Below, in pieces: positions 1-7,657 of a DNA stretch of 10,197 nucleotides. The position numbers and the translations under genes are program-made. The DNA is from Euperipatoides rowelli (Eukaryota > Onychophora > Udeonychophora > Euonychophora > Peripatopsidae). Under the pieces are notes generated by a model. It was not told the DNA's origin, made no database searches, and saw nothing but the letters and a program-made list of their open reading frames with translations. The stretch lies in assembly GCA_003024985.2 (NCBI GenBank), contig PXIH01S0034163.1. One strand, 5' to 3'. Within the stretch, counting starts at the first letter, position 1, and each line of letters opens with the position of its first letter.

Positions 1-116
1 CCTTAAATCATTTCCAAGTGCAGATAAATACAGTAGGCTATTTGTTATTCAAATAATACCAATAGCCTCTTTTCTTAATTACCTTGTATTTGGATGATAA
101 ACTTAATGAATTTTTT

Positions 117-254
117 ATTATTATTAATTGAATATTGTATTTTACTATATAGCTGTTTAACTGCTATTTTTGCTTTTCCCATTATTATTATTATTATTAT
201 TAATTGAATATTTAATTTTACTATATAGCTGTTTAACTGCTATTTTTGCTTTTT
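117..254. repeat. 76-bp tandem duplication, two copies
   Basis: Two copies of a block run from ATT repeats through TTAATTGAATATT, ACTATATAGCTG and ATTTTTGCTTTT, offset by exactly 76 bp (G130 matches G206, C173 matches C249). They differ at about two bases in the shared 61-bp core, so the duplication is fairly young. The spacer between the cores is itself (ATT)n, which suggests unequal exchange or slippage through the microsatellite. Confidence 0.9.
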
Positions 255-255
255 G

Positions 256-975
256 TATTATCATTATCATCATCACCACCATCATCTTCATTATCATATT
301 CATAATCTTTATCATCACCACCACCATCATCTTCATTATCATATTCATCATCATTATCATCACCATCTTCATTATCACCATCACCATAATCTTCATTAAC
401 ATATTCATAATCACAAACATCATCTTCATTATCATCACTACAATTACAGTCATCTTCATTATCATATTCATTATCATGATCACCACCACCATCATCATTA
501 TCACATCTGTTATCATTATCATCATCACCACCATAATATTCATTATCATATACATCATCACCACCATCATTTTCATTATCATCACTACCATTACCATCAT
601 CTTCATCATAATTATCATCACCACCATCTTCATTATCATATTCATCATCATTATCACCACCACCACCATCATTTTCATTATCATATTTATTATTGTCATC
701 ATCACCACAAACTTAATTACCATATACATCATCACCACCACTATCATCTTCATTATCATATTTATCATCACCACCACCTTCATCATCTTCATAACATTCA
801 TCATCATTATCTCACAATCACTTCCACACCATCATCATATTCATTAACATTGCCATCACCTCATCATCTTCATTATCATATTCATCATTATCATCACATC
901 TGTTATCATCATCACCATTGTCACCATCATCATTACCATCATCATCATCATTATTATTATTATTATTATTATTTA
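256..975. repeat. Degenerate ATC/ATT/ACC/TTC trinucleotide array
   Basis: About 700 bp are built almost wholly of TCA/TTA/CCA/TTC-type triplets. The phrase TTCATTATCAT recurs at about 287, 332, 368, 425 and 455, always at multiples of three (45, 36, 57 and 30 bp), and the array ends in pure (ATT)n near 950-975. Longer phrases recur far apart: TCACATCTGTTATCAT at about 501 and 894, and CATATACATCATCACCACCA at 547 and 721. The array therefore grew partly by segmental duplication. It is interrupted near 811-829 by CTCACAATCACTTCCACACC. Because the triplets avoid stops, several frames on both strands stay open for 180-225 codons. One minus-strand frame reads as Asp/Asn/Gly/Glu/Tyr-rich. I treat these frames as by-products of the repeat. 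Confidence 0.93.
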
Positions 976-2530
976 TTAGACCTATATAAAAAAAATTATT
1001 TTAAAATCTGAAACTATTTTTTTAAATATGAATGGGGACAGTATTACAGGTCATTTATACTTCTACGGAATGCTTGCTTGTCCAGTCCATTGCGTAAAAA
1101 CCTGTTAGCTTTCCAAAAGATCATGCATAGCTATCCATTTGTTCTCCATCTTGTTAGCTATTGAACCAATCATATCATTGGTTTTCTAAGTAGAGTAAGC
1201 ATGCTGTTCTTGTCTTTGAAAATGAATTTTTGAAAGCAGTAAATAAATTAAAAGTAAAATATTTTACACAATACTAGACAATAATATAAAACTAAAAACA
1301 ATAACAACTGTTGGAAATAGGAAGAGAAATATGATTGGCTATTATTTAGAGCAATTTCATTGATTACGGACACAACCCAGCAGAAAAGTATGAACTTATT
1401 TACGTACACATCTATATTTATTTGATGGATTAAAATGGGTCAGAGACCTGTATTAAAGTGTAAATGAGCCTTTAATTTGAGTTGAATTCTCGGAGGAGGA
1501 AAAGCTTGTTTTTTATAAAATGGGCTATATTCATTTAAAATTCAAATCCAATTTGTCCATTTAGATATGAGTGCCTAGAAATTGGAAGGCCTAAATCCCA
1601 TTTAGTCACATGTCCAAGATGGATAGCAGATTTATTTTTTAAATTTACAGTCCTAACCTTATTGTAACCCTGAACCATATGTTCTACTACTCGTAAATCC
1701 ACTATACTCCAACCCTATGACAATCTAGAGGCGAAATAATTGTTTTTGATCGATTTAGATTATTTTGATACAACTTCAGTCAGTCTTCATGTAATGATGA
1801 AAATACATGTGCAGCTGTTAAAAATATGGGAAAATGGGACTTAAGCCTTTCAGTATTTAGGTACTTCTATTTAGATAACCATAAATAGTCGTCTTGAATT
1901 TTTATAAGCTACCCCAAAAATAGGGGTGGTCTAGCCAGAATGTCATGACGACGATGTCTATTAACAATTGGGTCATTTATTTAGTGGGTTATCTCAGCAT
2001 CATTGAATGGCATATTTAACTTGAAAGATTTTAAAATAAAATGTTTATTTTTTTTAACAAAACAAAAACAATGACAATATTTCAATTGTTAAAATGATGA
2101 ATATTGTTGGTAGTCACCTACAGCAAATAAATCATGTCCTTAATTTTGGTACTAAAAGGAACCAAATGTATTATACTTGCTGGTATAAAAGAAAATAATT
2201 TATTTCAATAGAAGTTTTACTTGTCTCAGAACAAATGTTTTTTTTTTCTGAATTTGATGAACAGTATTGAAGCCTACATCAACTAAGTCATTAGGCTTTT
2301 TGATATATTAAATTTTACTCACCAGAAACAGCAGAAAAATCCAGAATCAGTCTTCACAAATAAATAATACTAAAGCTAATTTCCTTTAAATGGACCAAAC
2401 AGATCATTCCTGTATGATTACTATTGACAAAATTCCCTTCAATATCTCCTATGTCATTAAAATTGGTAAGCAGATCTCAACAGGTCAAATTAAAATAAAT
2501 CCAAAAGTAACCTATTTAGATCTTTCTTAA
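976..2530. other. AT-rich noncoding stretch, no gene seen
   Basis: I searched both strands for long open frames, splice-flanked open segments, RNA genes and terminal inverted repeats and found nothing I can support. There is a weak short hairpin (ACCCC/GGGGT, about 1911-1928). One minus-strand segment at about 2122-2153 has an acceptor-like CCTTTTAG and a short open run ending in TAG, but this is within chance. The sequence looks like intron or intergenic DNA. Confidence 0.6.
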
Positions 2531-2536
2531 TTTATT
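2531..2536 (-). promoter_or_regulatory. Possible polyadenylation signal AATAAA (minus strand)
   Basis: TTTATT on the plus strand gives AATAAA on the minus strand, about 160 bp beyond the stop codon of the candidate terminal exon at 2693-2737. The hexamer is common by chance in DNA this AT-rich, so only its position favours it. Confidence 0.18.
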
Positions 2537-2656
2537 AGTCCAAAATGTAAAAGTTTATATGTGTAGTTTACTGATTCACATATACAGCAAACTACAGAAT
2601 GAGTTATTAAATTAGTATAATTTTTCCTCTCATTCCTAAATTTTGAAGACAATTAG

Positions 2657-2676
2657 AAAAAAAAAAAAAAAAAAAA
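2657..2676. repeat. A20 homopolymer run
   Basis: Twenty consecutive A residues. On the minus strand this is a T20 run lying just after the stop of the candidate exon at 2693-2737. No flanking target-site duplication or SINE/LINE body was recognised beside it, so it is listed only as a mononucleotide repeat. Confidence 0.9.
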
Positions 2677-2692
2677 CAGGTTATTGTTTACA

Positions 2693-2737
2693 TCAGTTTT
2701 TTTGAAGTTCTGTAATTTTGGGGCCTGCACAGGTCTC
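2693..2737 (-). CDS. Candidate terminal coding exon of a spliced minus-strand gene
   Basis: The minus strand shows one of the best acceptors in the window, with TTTTTGTTTCTTTTCAG directly before GAGACC. In phase 0 the exon reads ETCAGPKITELQKN and then TGA. The nearest upstream candidate exon (3209-3275) ends in phase 0, so the two join in frame across a 471-bp intron. After the stop come a T20 tract and, about 160 bp on, an AATAAA. I do not recognise the protein, and the coding call rests on splice signals and phase alone. Chance agreement is possible because only 14 codons are involved. If real, this is the C-terminus of an unidentified protein, or of a short isoform. Confidence 0.35.
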   Translation of the reverse strand, partial: ETCAGPKITELQKN

Positions 2738-3208
2738 CTGAAAAGAAACAAAAATTCACAGTGATTATATGTTTTTTTTTATTGTATATTTAAGATATAG
2801 CCTAATTGATCATTAATGATATTGTATAATTTTATCAATTGTTCACACAAAGAGAAGATTAATGTATAGATATATTTATATCACTTGTACATTTTGTTTT
2901 GGTATTATTTGTAATGTTTATTGGAATATGGCCAACTAATAGCCAATCTGCACCCCCCCCCCCTTTCTTTTGGTTTTATATCTTTTACTCTAGATCAATC
3001 TGTATAGCCTATTTCAGTTTGCAGACCTACTAATTAATTGTTTGCATTATTTTCTCACTTGGAGGAGCTCCTCTCATAGTGACATCACCATTGGAAACAT
3101 CATCTCATTTACATATAGCAGCAACATAAGAAATATACCAACCAATCCAAAACAGTTTACATGACAACAAAAACTCACCTGACAACAGGAAGATATAAAT
3201 ACACTTAC
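2738..3208. other. Putative intron between the two candidate exons
   Basis: No independent gene is visible. The stretch is AT-rich and contains a C11 run (2953-2963). The left end carries the strong minus-strand acceptor used by the exon at 2693-2737. The right end carries the perfect donor GTAAGT next to 3209, with a second consensus donor (GTGAGT, adjoining 3179) 30 bp further in. Confidence 0.35.
2953..2963. repeat. C11 homopolymer run
   Basis: Eleven consecutive C residues, unusual in this AT-rich setting. It is a mononucleotide microsatellite with no other meaning that I can see. Confidence 0.9.
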
Positions 3209-3275
3209 CTGAGCTACAATAAAGGAGATGGGGACAAAATTTTCCAAATCCATGTCAATACCATCTCCCAGTTGA
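3209..3275 (-). CDS. Candidate internal coding exon, unidentified protein
   Basis: This 67-bp minus-strand segment is bounded by an acceptor (CATCCCCTATAG) and a perfect donor (CTCAG|GTAAGT). Its first T completes a codon begun in an upstream exon. The remaining 22 codons are open, include DGIDMDLENFVPIS, and end exactly on a codon boundary. That phase matches the candidate terminal exon at 2693-2737. A second strong donor (TGTCAG|GTGAGT) lies exactly 30 nt downstream with the frame open between, so an alternative 5' splice site would add ten residues without a frameshift. The acidic-then-hydrophobic composition looks protein-like, but I do not recognise a family. No convincing upstream exon ending with two spare bases was found, so the gene model stops here. 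Confidence 0.35.
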
Positions 3276-4720
3276 CTATAGGGGATGATACATGAACATT
3301 TGTTAAAGTTAAATTAGTTTAATCTCTCCAGAAGTATTGATCAGACCAGAGTTACTACTGTAAACTCGCCCATCAAGTTAATTTTACCAACTAATTCCTA
3401 AATTTTAACAAGAAATCCCAAGATAAAATAAATTAGCTGATGTTTCTAGCATTGTCAAGGCAACATATTTGGTGTGTTCTCATGATATCCCAACCTCGAG
3501 TTAAACCATCATGAAAACTAAAAGAAGCTTAGAGACAATTTTAAGTTAATAAATGATAAATTTGGACTCTAATGATCCCAAATAGTACTGTTTTTAAGGA
3601 CAATCAGAAAGCTATAAAATCTGTGCGAACACTACAGCTCCCTTTTCTAATATTACTTTTTCTTAATTAATTTCACCCAGATTGGCTATATTTCCAACCC
3701 AGATTAATTAATTATACCTTATGTTATGATCTAAATAAACTTATTCAGGGATATTTTGTAATGATTCTCACGGGAATGGAATTATATGGTATTTTTATCT
3801 TTTTGTATAATAAACATGTGTGCTTGTTAAACTTAAGATGGCTTGTGTGTGCTTATTCCTTATTCTATGCTGAAATGTTAAATGTTATGATGTCTTTTAG
3901 GCTTAAGTGTCTGATGGGGGTGGTACCTTGTCTAATCTATCTGGGCCAGGGAATAATAGGAAAGATTCTTCCTTCTCCTCCTTATTCCTAGTCAGCTGAG
4001 TCGGATTGAGTTGTTAGGTCATGAGTAGTCAGGACCTCCCTTACATCTTTCTTCATGTTGTGTGGGCTAATTTTAGTTGGTATAAGAGCTTAAATAACCA
4101 GCTCACACAACAGAACCTGGTGTCATTATATATTAGGCTATTGGGGTAGCTAGTGTCTGCATTAGTCTTACATATGGATGCGATAAAATTAGATATACTA
4201 ATTTTGGGCATTGGTATGTAAGAGTAGATGTCAGCTAGTATTAAGAGTTGGGTAGATAATCGGTCATTCCGTCCATTCTCAGCTAGGATTGCAATTATAG
4301 TATGGTAAAGGGCACAAGTGTCAAGGCTTGCCTTTGCACAAGTGTAGTTAAGGGCCATAATTTTACTCAAGTTAAGACCTGATAGTCAGTCCTACAATTT
4401 ACAATATTATGAGGACAAATCGTTAATAGGGATAATGAATGTTTGTCTGATTATAAACTTGTAAATACTGGAAATAAGGTCTACCCTCCTCAGTAAATAG
4501 TATCCAATATTTGATATGATTTTAGTTACACCCACATGTGTGCAATTGTGCTGCTTCGGTGGAATGGAATCATGCAAATAACTGAAATTATTAGGTTGGG
4601 GACTTAACTGAGCTTATCTAGTAATCAATAGCCTCTCCCATGATAGAATAGGGTCAAATTTGGGGAAAAGGGGAAAATGACGCTATGGGAAAATCTATTT
4701 CAACTCGACCACCATACTTT
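3276..4720. other. Noncoding stretch with a compositionally distinct patch (about 3760-4380)
   Basis: No gene is supported. The patch is less AT-rich than its surroundings. It contains two unconvincing open frames on opposite strands (76 codons plus, 3761-3991; 105 codons minus, 4053-4370). On the minus strand there is a TATTTAAG/CTTATA core-promoter-like cluster near 4085-4097. The plus strand has a pyrimidine tract ending in CTAG near 3990. The mix resembles an old LTR or other transposon remnant. I found no TG...CA ends with matching target duplications, so I do not name it. Confidence 0.3.
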
Positions 4721-4858
4721 GGCATCTGACATATGTACATAGCAAATAGATCAAAAATATGTTTTCCCTACCAGAGCTTTGAGCATAAAGGCATCTGACA
4801 TATGTACATAGCAAATAGATCAAAAATATGTTTTCCCTACCAGAGCTTTGAACATAAA
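4721..4858. repeat. 69-bp perfect tandem duplication, two copies
   Basis: The unit starts GGCATCTGACATATG and ends GAGCATAAA. It is repeated immediately at an offset of exactly 69 bp with one visible difference (GAGCATAAA versus GAACATAAA). Such high identity implies a recent local duplication. Each copy carries, on the minus strand, an acceptor-like ATATGTCAG and a donor-like CTG|GTAGGG, so any splice signals were doubled. I see no function. Confidence 0.95.
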
Positions 4859-4971
4859 AATACTATTACACTTGTAAAATCAAAAAAGCCTAATACAGAT
4901 TCCTGTACCAAATTAGGAAGTCAAATTAATTATTGGTCAACTATCTCTCAGAACTCAAGATGATATCTTAC

Positions 4972-4998
4972 TTGAATCTGATGGCACTCAGGATACTC
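4972..4998 (-). other. Weak micro-exon-like segment (27 bp)
   Basis: On the minus strand an acceptor with a T-run (TTTTTTTAACTGAG) and a good donor (CAA|GTAAGA) enclose nine open codons (EYPECHQIQ) in phase 0 at both ends. It is too short for composition to help, and no family is recognised. Chance pairing of splice-like words in AT-rich DNA is a serious alternative. Confidence 0.15.
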
Positions 4999-5298
4999 CT
5001 CAGTTAAAAAAACATCAGGTGTTTTAACATTTTCTTCTTCTAAAACTCCTCCTTTAAAATCTCATAAGTAAATTGATAGTTTAAAATTTATCAATTACAT
5101 CACTGATATAGATGTGTTACTAATCTGATCATCTTTAATGAATCCAGAATGCAATGATATTACACCAATGTAAATATCTACTAATTTCAAAAAAGATCCT
5201 GTCCCTAAATGATCTCTGGAGTAATAATAAGGATATATATTTCCTAATCTCAATCACTTGATCAAACAAACAGCAGCCATAAGCACCAATTTCTTCAC

Positions 5299-5343
5299 CT
5301 GATCAGAATTTCTTAAATCCAAAAATAGGAGAAAAATCTTTGA
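5299..5343 (-). other. Weak exon-like segment (45 bp)
   Basis: On the minus strand an acceptor (GCTAGTTCTAG) and a consensus donor (CAG|GTGAAG) enclose exactly 15 codons (SKIFLLFLDLRNSDQ), the only stop-free frame there, phase 0 at both ends. It could precede the segment at 4972-4998 in frame. Neither joins cleanly to the exon at 3209-3275, which needs a phase-2 partner, so the model is incomplete and may be coincidental. Confidence 0.18.
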
Positions 5344-5569
5344 CTAGAACTAGCTAAATAAATGTAAAACCTTATGCTCTCAGGAGTTCTGTTGATAACT
5401 GAAATATAGATATCAATATGTATTGTAAAATCGACCCCCCAATGAATGTTGAGATCTCAATTGATTTATCCTTTTACTCTTCCATTAGGGGAGGTAGAAA
5501 TGATATGAAAGCTACTGTAAATGAATTGTAATCTGATTTTAGCACTTGAAAATTATGGATGAGCACTCA

Positions 5570-5686
5570 ATGTGCCAAAATTAATCAAAATTTGATGTCA
5601 TTTTGGGCAACATGCTTAAATTAAACAAAAGTTGATGTCATTTTGGCCAATGTGCCAAAATTAAAGAAAATCTGATGTCATTTTTT
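5570..5686. repeat. Three-copy tandem repeat, period about 38-42 bp
   Basis: Copies begin near 5570, 5612 and 5650 and share the frame ATG(TGCC)AAATTAA..AAAA.TGATGTCATTTT. Copies 1 and 3 agree best (ATGTGCCAAAATTAA); copy 2 has diverged at its start. This is a short minisatellite with no associated gene. Confidence 0.85.
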
Positions 5687-6525
5687 CATATCAATGCTTC
5701 AATTAGTACATATATGTGAATAATTATGTTAGGCCTATGGTACTCATCACACCTGGAATTATAGTACTGTTGCTTAATAAAGGAAAATGATTCTTGTTTT
5801 ATGCCATTTTATGTTTGAATATATATTTTATATGATGAAATTTCAATAATAACTTAAATTTCTGGTGTGCAGTTGAAAATCTATAACGTGACATTTCTGG
5901 CACACATGCCACCTATTTGCCATCCTTGGTCTAAGGTATTAATGATCCTATGAAACAAAGCTCTGTCTATTAATCTATTGTATGAAAAACAAATGTGACA
6001 TTATATTCATTCAAGAGGTAAAATTTGCTGACATAGGCCTAAATATAACTTGAGAAAAGTGAAACATTATTTTTTATTTTTTTTCAGGTAGGCTAAGTTT
6101 TATTAAATCTGTCGTAGGTGTCATGGTTTCAATACTAAAATTAGAATAAAAATTTTGAATTGTTTTATGTTATTCAATAATATTCTAGATTATTATCTTA
6201 TAAATATTTTCCCTCAATTAGTCATAATTATTACAATTTTTTTATGAGTCATCTTAAAATTTGATCAATTTTCCATTATTAAATTATTTATATGTAATAT
6301 TAAAAGATAATAATAATTGACCGTTTTAGTGGGTTATTCTGAATTTTTCTGTGCTGGAGATTTTTTTAAAATCTACACCTATAGGATAAAATATAATGTA
6401 ATAAGATAAATAAGTTTCTTTTTACCACCCATTTTTCAGCTATCAATTCTCCCTTTATTTTTATTTTTTTAAAAAAAAATGAAAATTCCGGTGATTCATA
6501 GTAAATTTATTTTAATTAATTATAA
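5687..6525. other. Very AT-rich noncoding stretch
   Basis: No gene or RNA is seen. The stretch contains many A/T homopolymers. There is also a strong plus-strand acceptor-like pyrimidine tract ending TTTTTTTTCAG at 6087, after which only short open runs follow (one 19-codon frame ending in TAA). Treat as intron or intergenic DNA. Confidence 0.5.
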
Positions 6526-6843
6526 TTAAATATACAGAGATTATTAGAGAAGGGACCAGGTTCCTTTTTGAGCCGATGTACTTGGTTAAAAAATCCCAGG
6601 CAATATGAGGCCAGGGGAAAAAAAACGTTAGGACGTGAACTTGTGCTGCTTTTCCTGCATATGACTGTCTTCGACAGGAATCCAGTCAGCATCGCTACTG
6701 ACTGGGACCATGATGTCGGGACAATTCTCCCTTTAATTGAACATTTTTGGCTATTCTTTGATTATATATCTCTTGAAACACCTAATATACTCCAAAAGGT
6801 GAGTTCACATACTAGAACTTCTTGTTTATTTTTTATAGAATAA
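6526..6843 (+). other. Less AT-rich island with open frame, hairpins and consensus donor (possible exon)
   Basis: The plus strand is open for 105 codons from just after a TAA at 6523-6525 to a TAA at 6841-6843; the first in-frame ATG is at 6661. At 6798|6799 lies AAAAG|GTGAGT, a near-perfect donor, directly after ...SLETPNILQK. CpG is locally raised (about six between 6570 and 6720). The nucleotide sequence is hairpin-rich: CTGTC/GACAG around 6665-6677, and an 8-bp perfect stem CCAGTCAG/CTGACTGG at 6682-6705. No protein family is recognised and no good upstream acceptor is seen. It could be a first exon (5' UTR or short coding), a transposon remnant, or a structured RNA. The next strong plus acceptor (7769) would give stop codons almost at once if read in phase. 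Confidence 0.25.
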
Positions 6844-7018
6844 CAAGTTGAAATACATCTTGTTTTCCTTTTCTTTATCGTTTGTTGTATGTATAGCAGT
6901 AGTAGTAGTGGTTTTAATACATTTTAATGAAAATATATCTTAATCTTTATTTTGTTTTTATAAAAGTGTCCTTTAAAAACATTAATTCTTCAAATGTAAA
7001 CTTAGGAGCAGTACATTT

Positions 7019-7036
7019 CGACCACTGATGTGGTCG
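7019..7036. repeat. Perfect 7-bp-stem hairpin (CGACCAC/GTGGTCG)
   Basis: CGACCAC, a TGAT loop, then GTGGTCG form an uninterrupted stem about 20 bp outside the left end of the hAT element. It is too small to be a MITE. It may be a remnant of an older repeat into which the hAT element inserted, or chance. Confidence 0.5.
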
Positions 7037-7056
7037 TTCCTCACTATGCCCTAGAC

Positions 7057-7649
7057 CAGGGTTCTTCAATGTGGTCCAGAAAGTCCACCAGTGGGCATTT
7101 TAAGATTTTCGGTGGGCAGTACTGAATTTTTTTTAAAAAAAGCTTATCAAATATGACATAAAGTCAACAAAATGTCAACCCCCCCAAAAAAAGATTATCA
7201 AATCTGACATGAAGTTAACAAAACTTCAACCCCAAAGAAAAGCTTATCAAATTGGACATGAAGTGAAAAAAACATCAACTGCCCCCCCAAAAAGCTTATC
7301 AAATCTGACATGAATTCAACAAAATGTCAACCCAAAAAAAGCTTATCAAATCTGACACGAAGTCAACAAAACTTCAACCCCAAAGAAAAGCTTATCAAAT
7401 CGGACATGAAGTCAACAAAACGTCATCAATAAAAAAAAAACTTATCAAATCTGACATCGTGAAGTCAAAATGTCCAGTCAACCCCCTCAAAAAAACCTTA
7501 TCAAATCTGACATGAAGTCAACAAAATGTTCAGTCACCAAAAAAAAGCTTATCAAATCCAACATAAAGTCAAGGTGGTCGGTGGCGTATTGAAATATGTG
7601 CAAAATATGTAAAAGTGGGCGGTAAACAAAAAAAGGTTGAAGATCACTG
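7057..7649. mobile_element. Nonautonomous hAT-superfamily element (about 593 bp)
   Basis: The left end reads CAGGGTTCTTCAA and the right end, reverse-complemented, CAGTGATCTTCAA: terminal inverted repeats with 11 of 13 positions matching. The CAG...TTCAA pattern is typical of hAT ends. Flanking octamers are CCCTAGAC (7049-7056) and CCCTACCT (7650-7657), equal in the first five bases and both of the form nnnTAnnn preferred by Buster-type hAT transposases. GTGGGC/GGTGG words sit just inside both ends. No transposase is encoded; the interior is a tandem array. It is therefore a MITE-like passenger mobilised in trans. The imperfect target duplication and end mismatches suggest it is not recent. 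Confidence 0.72.
7143..7572. repeat. Nine-copy ~50-bp tandem array inside the hAT element
   Basis: Units start with CTTATCAAAT (once ATTATCAAAT) at 7143, 7194, 7243, 7295, 7342, 7391, 7441, 7497 and 7548, spacing 47-56 bp. They continue as nTGACATGAAGTCAACAAAA, then a C-rich and A-rich tail of variable length. Variants recur every third unit: the ACTTCAACCCCAAAGAAAAG junction after the unit at 7194 returns after 7342, and GGACATGAAG in the unit at 7243 returns in 7391. This indicates a higher-order unit of about 148 bp. The 63-codon frame across the array is a product of the repeat, not a gene. Confidence 0.9.
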
Positions 7650-7657
7650 CCCTACCT

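Noticed and set aside
157-847. Long open frames on both strands (216 codons minus, Met/Val/Ile-rich; 225 codons plus, Ile/Thr-rich)
   Set aside because: They lie inside the triplet array. Stop-free triplets keep several frames open on both strands at once, so openness carries no coding information.
2122-2378. Two further minus-strand exon-like pieces (about 2122-2153 ending in TAG, and about 2318-2364 with donor CTG|GTGAGT)
   Set aside because: They can be joined in phase, but the peptides are short and low in information and the acceptors are weak. The terminal exon at 2693-2737 explains the gene end better.
2657-2676. A20 as the tail of a SINE or processed pseudogene
   Set aside because: No Pol III boxes, gene-like body or flanking target duplication was seen next to it.
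3761-3991. 76-codon plus-strand frame
   Set aside because: No recognisable domain and no splice or start context beyond an ATG. The composition follows local base content.
4053-4370. 105-codon minus-strand frame
   Set aside because: Long for this AT content but matches no family I know. It ends at a possible promoter-like patch, so it was kept only as part of the compositional-patch finding.
6446-6735. Direct repeat CAATTCTCCCTTTA near 6446 and 6722 as transposon target sites
   Set aside because: A single 14-bp match in AT-rich DNA is close to chance, and no inverted ends adjoin it.
7324-7515. 63-codon Lys/Ser/Thr-rich frame
   Set aside because: It is a translation of the 50-bp tandem units and repeats with them.
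7143-7572. CRISPR-like repeat array
   Set aside because: Units are contiguous and diverged, with no unique spacers between identical repeats. They sit inside hAT ends in a eukaryotic genome.
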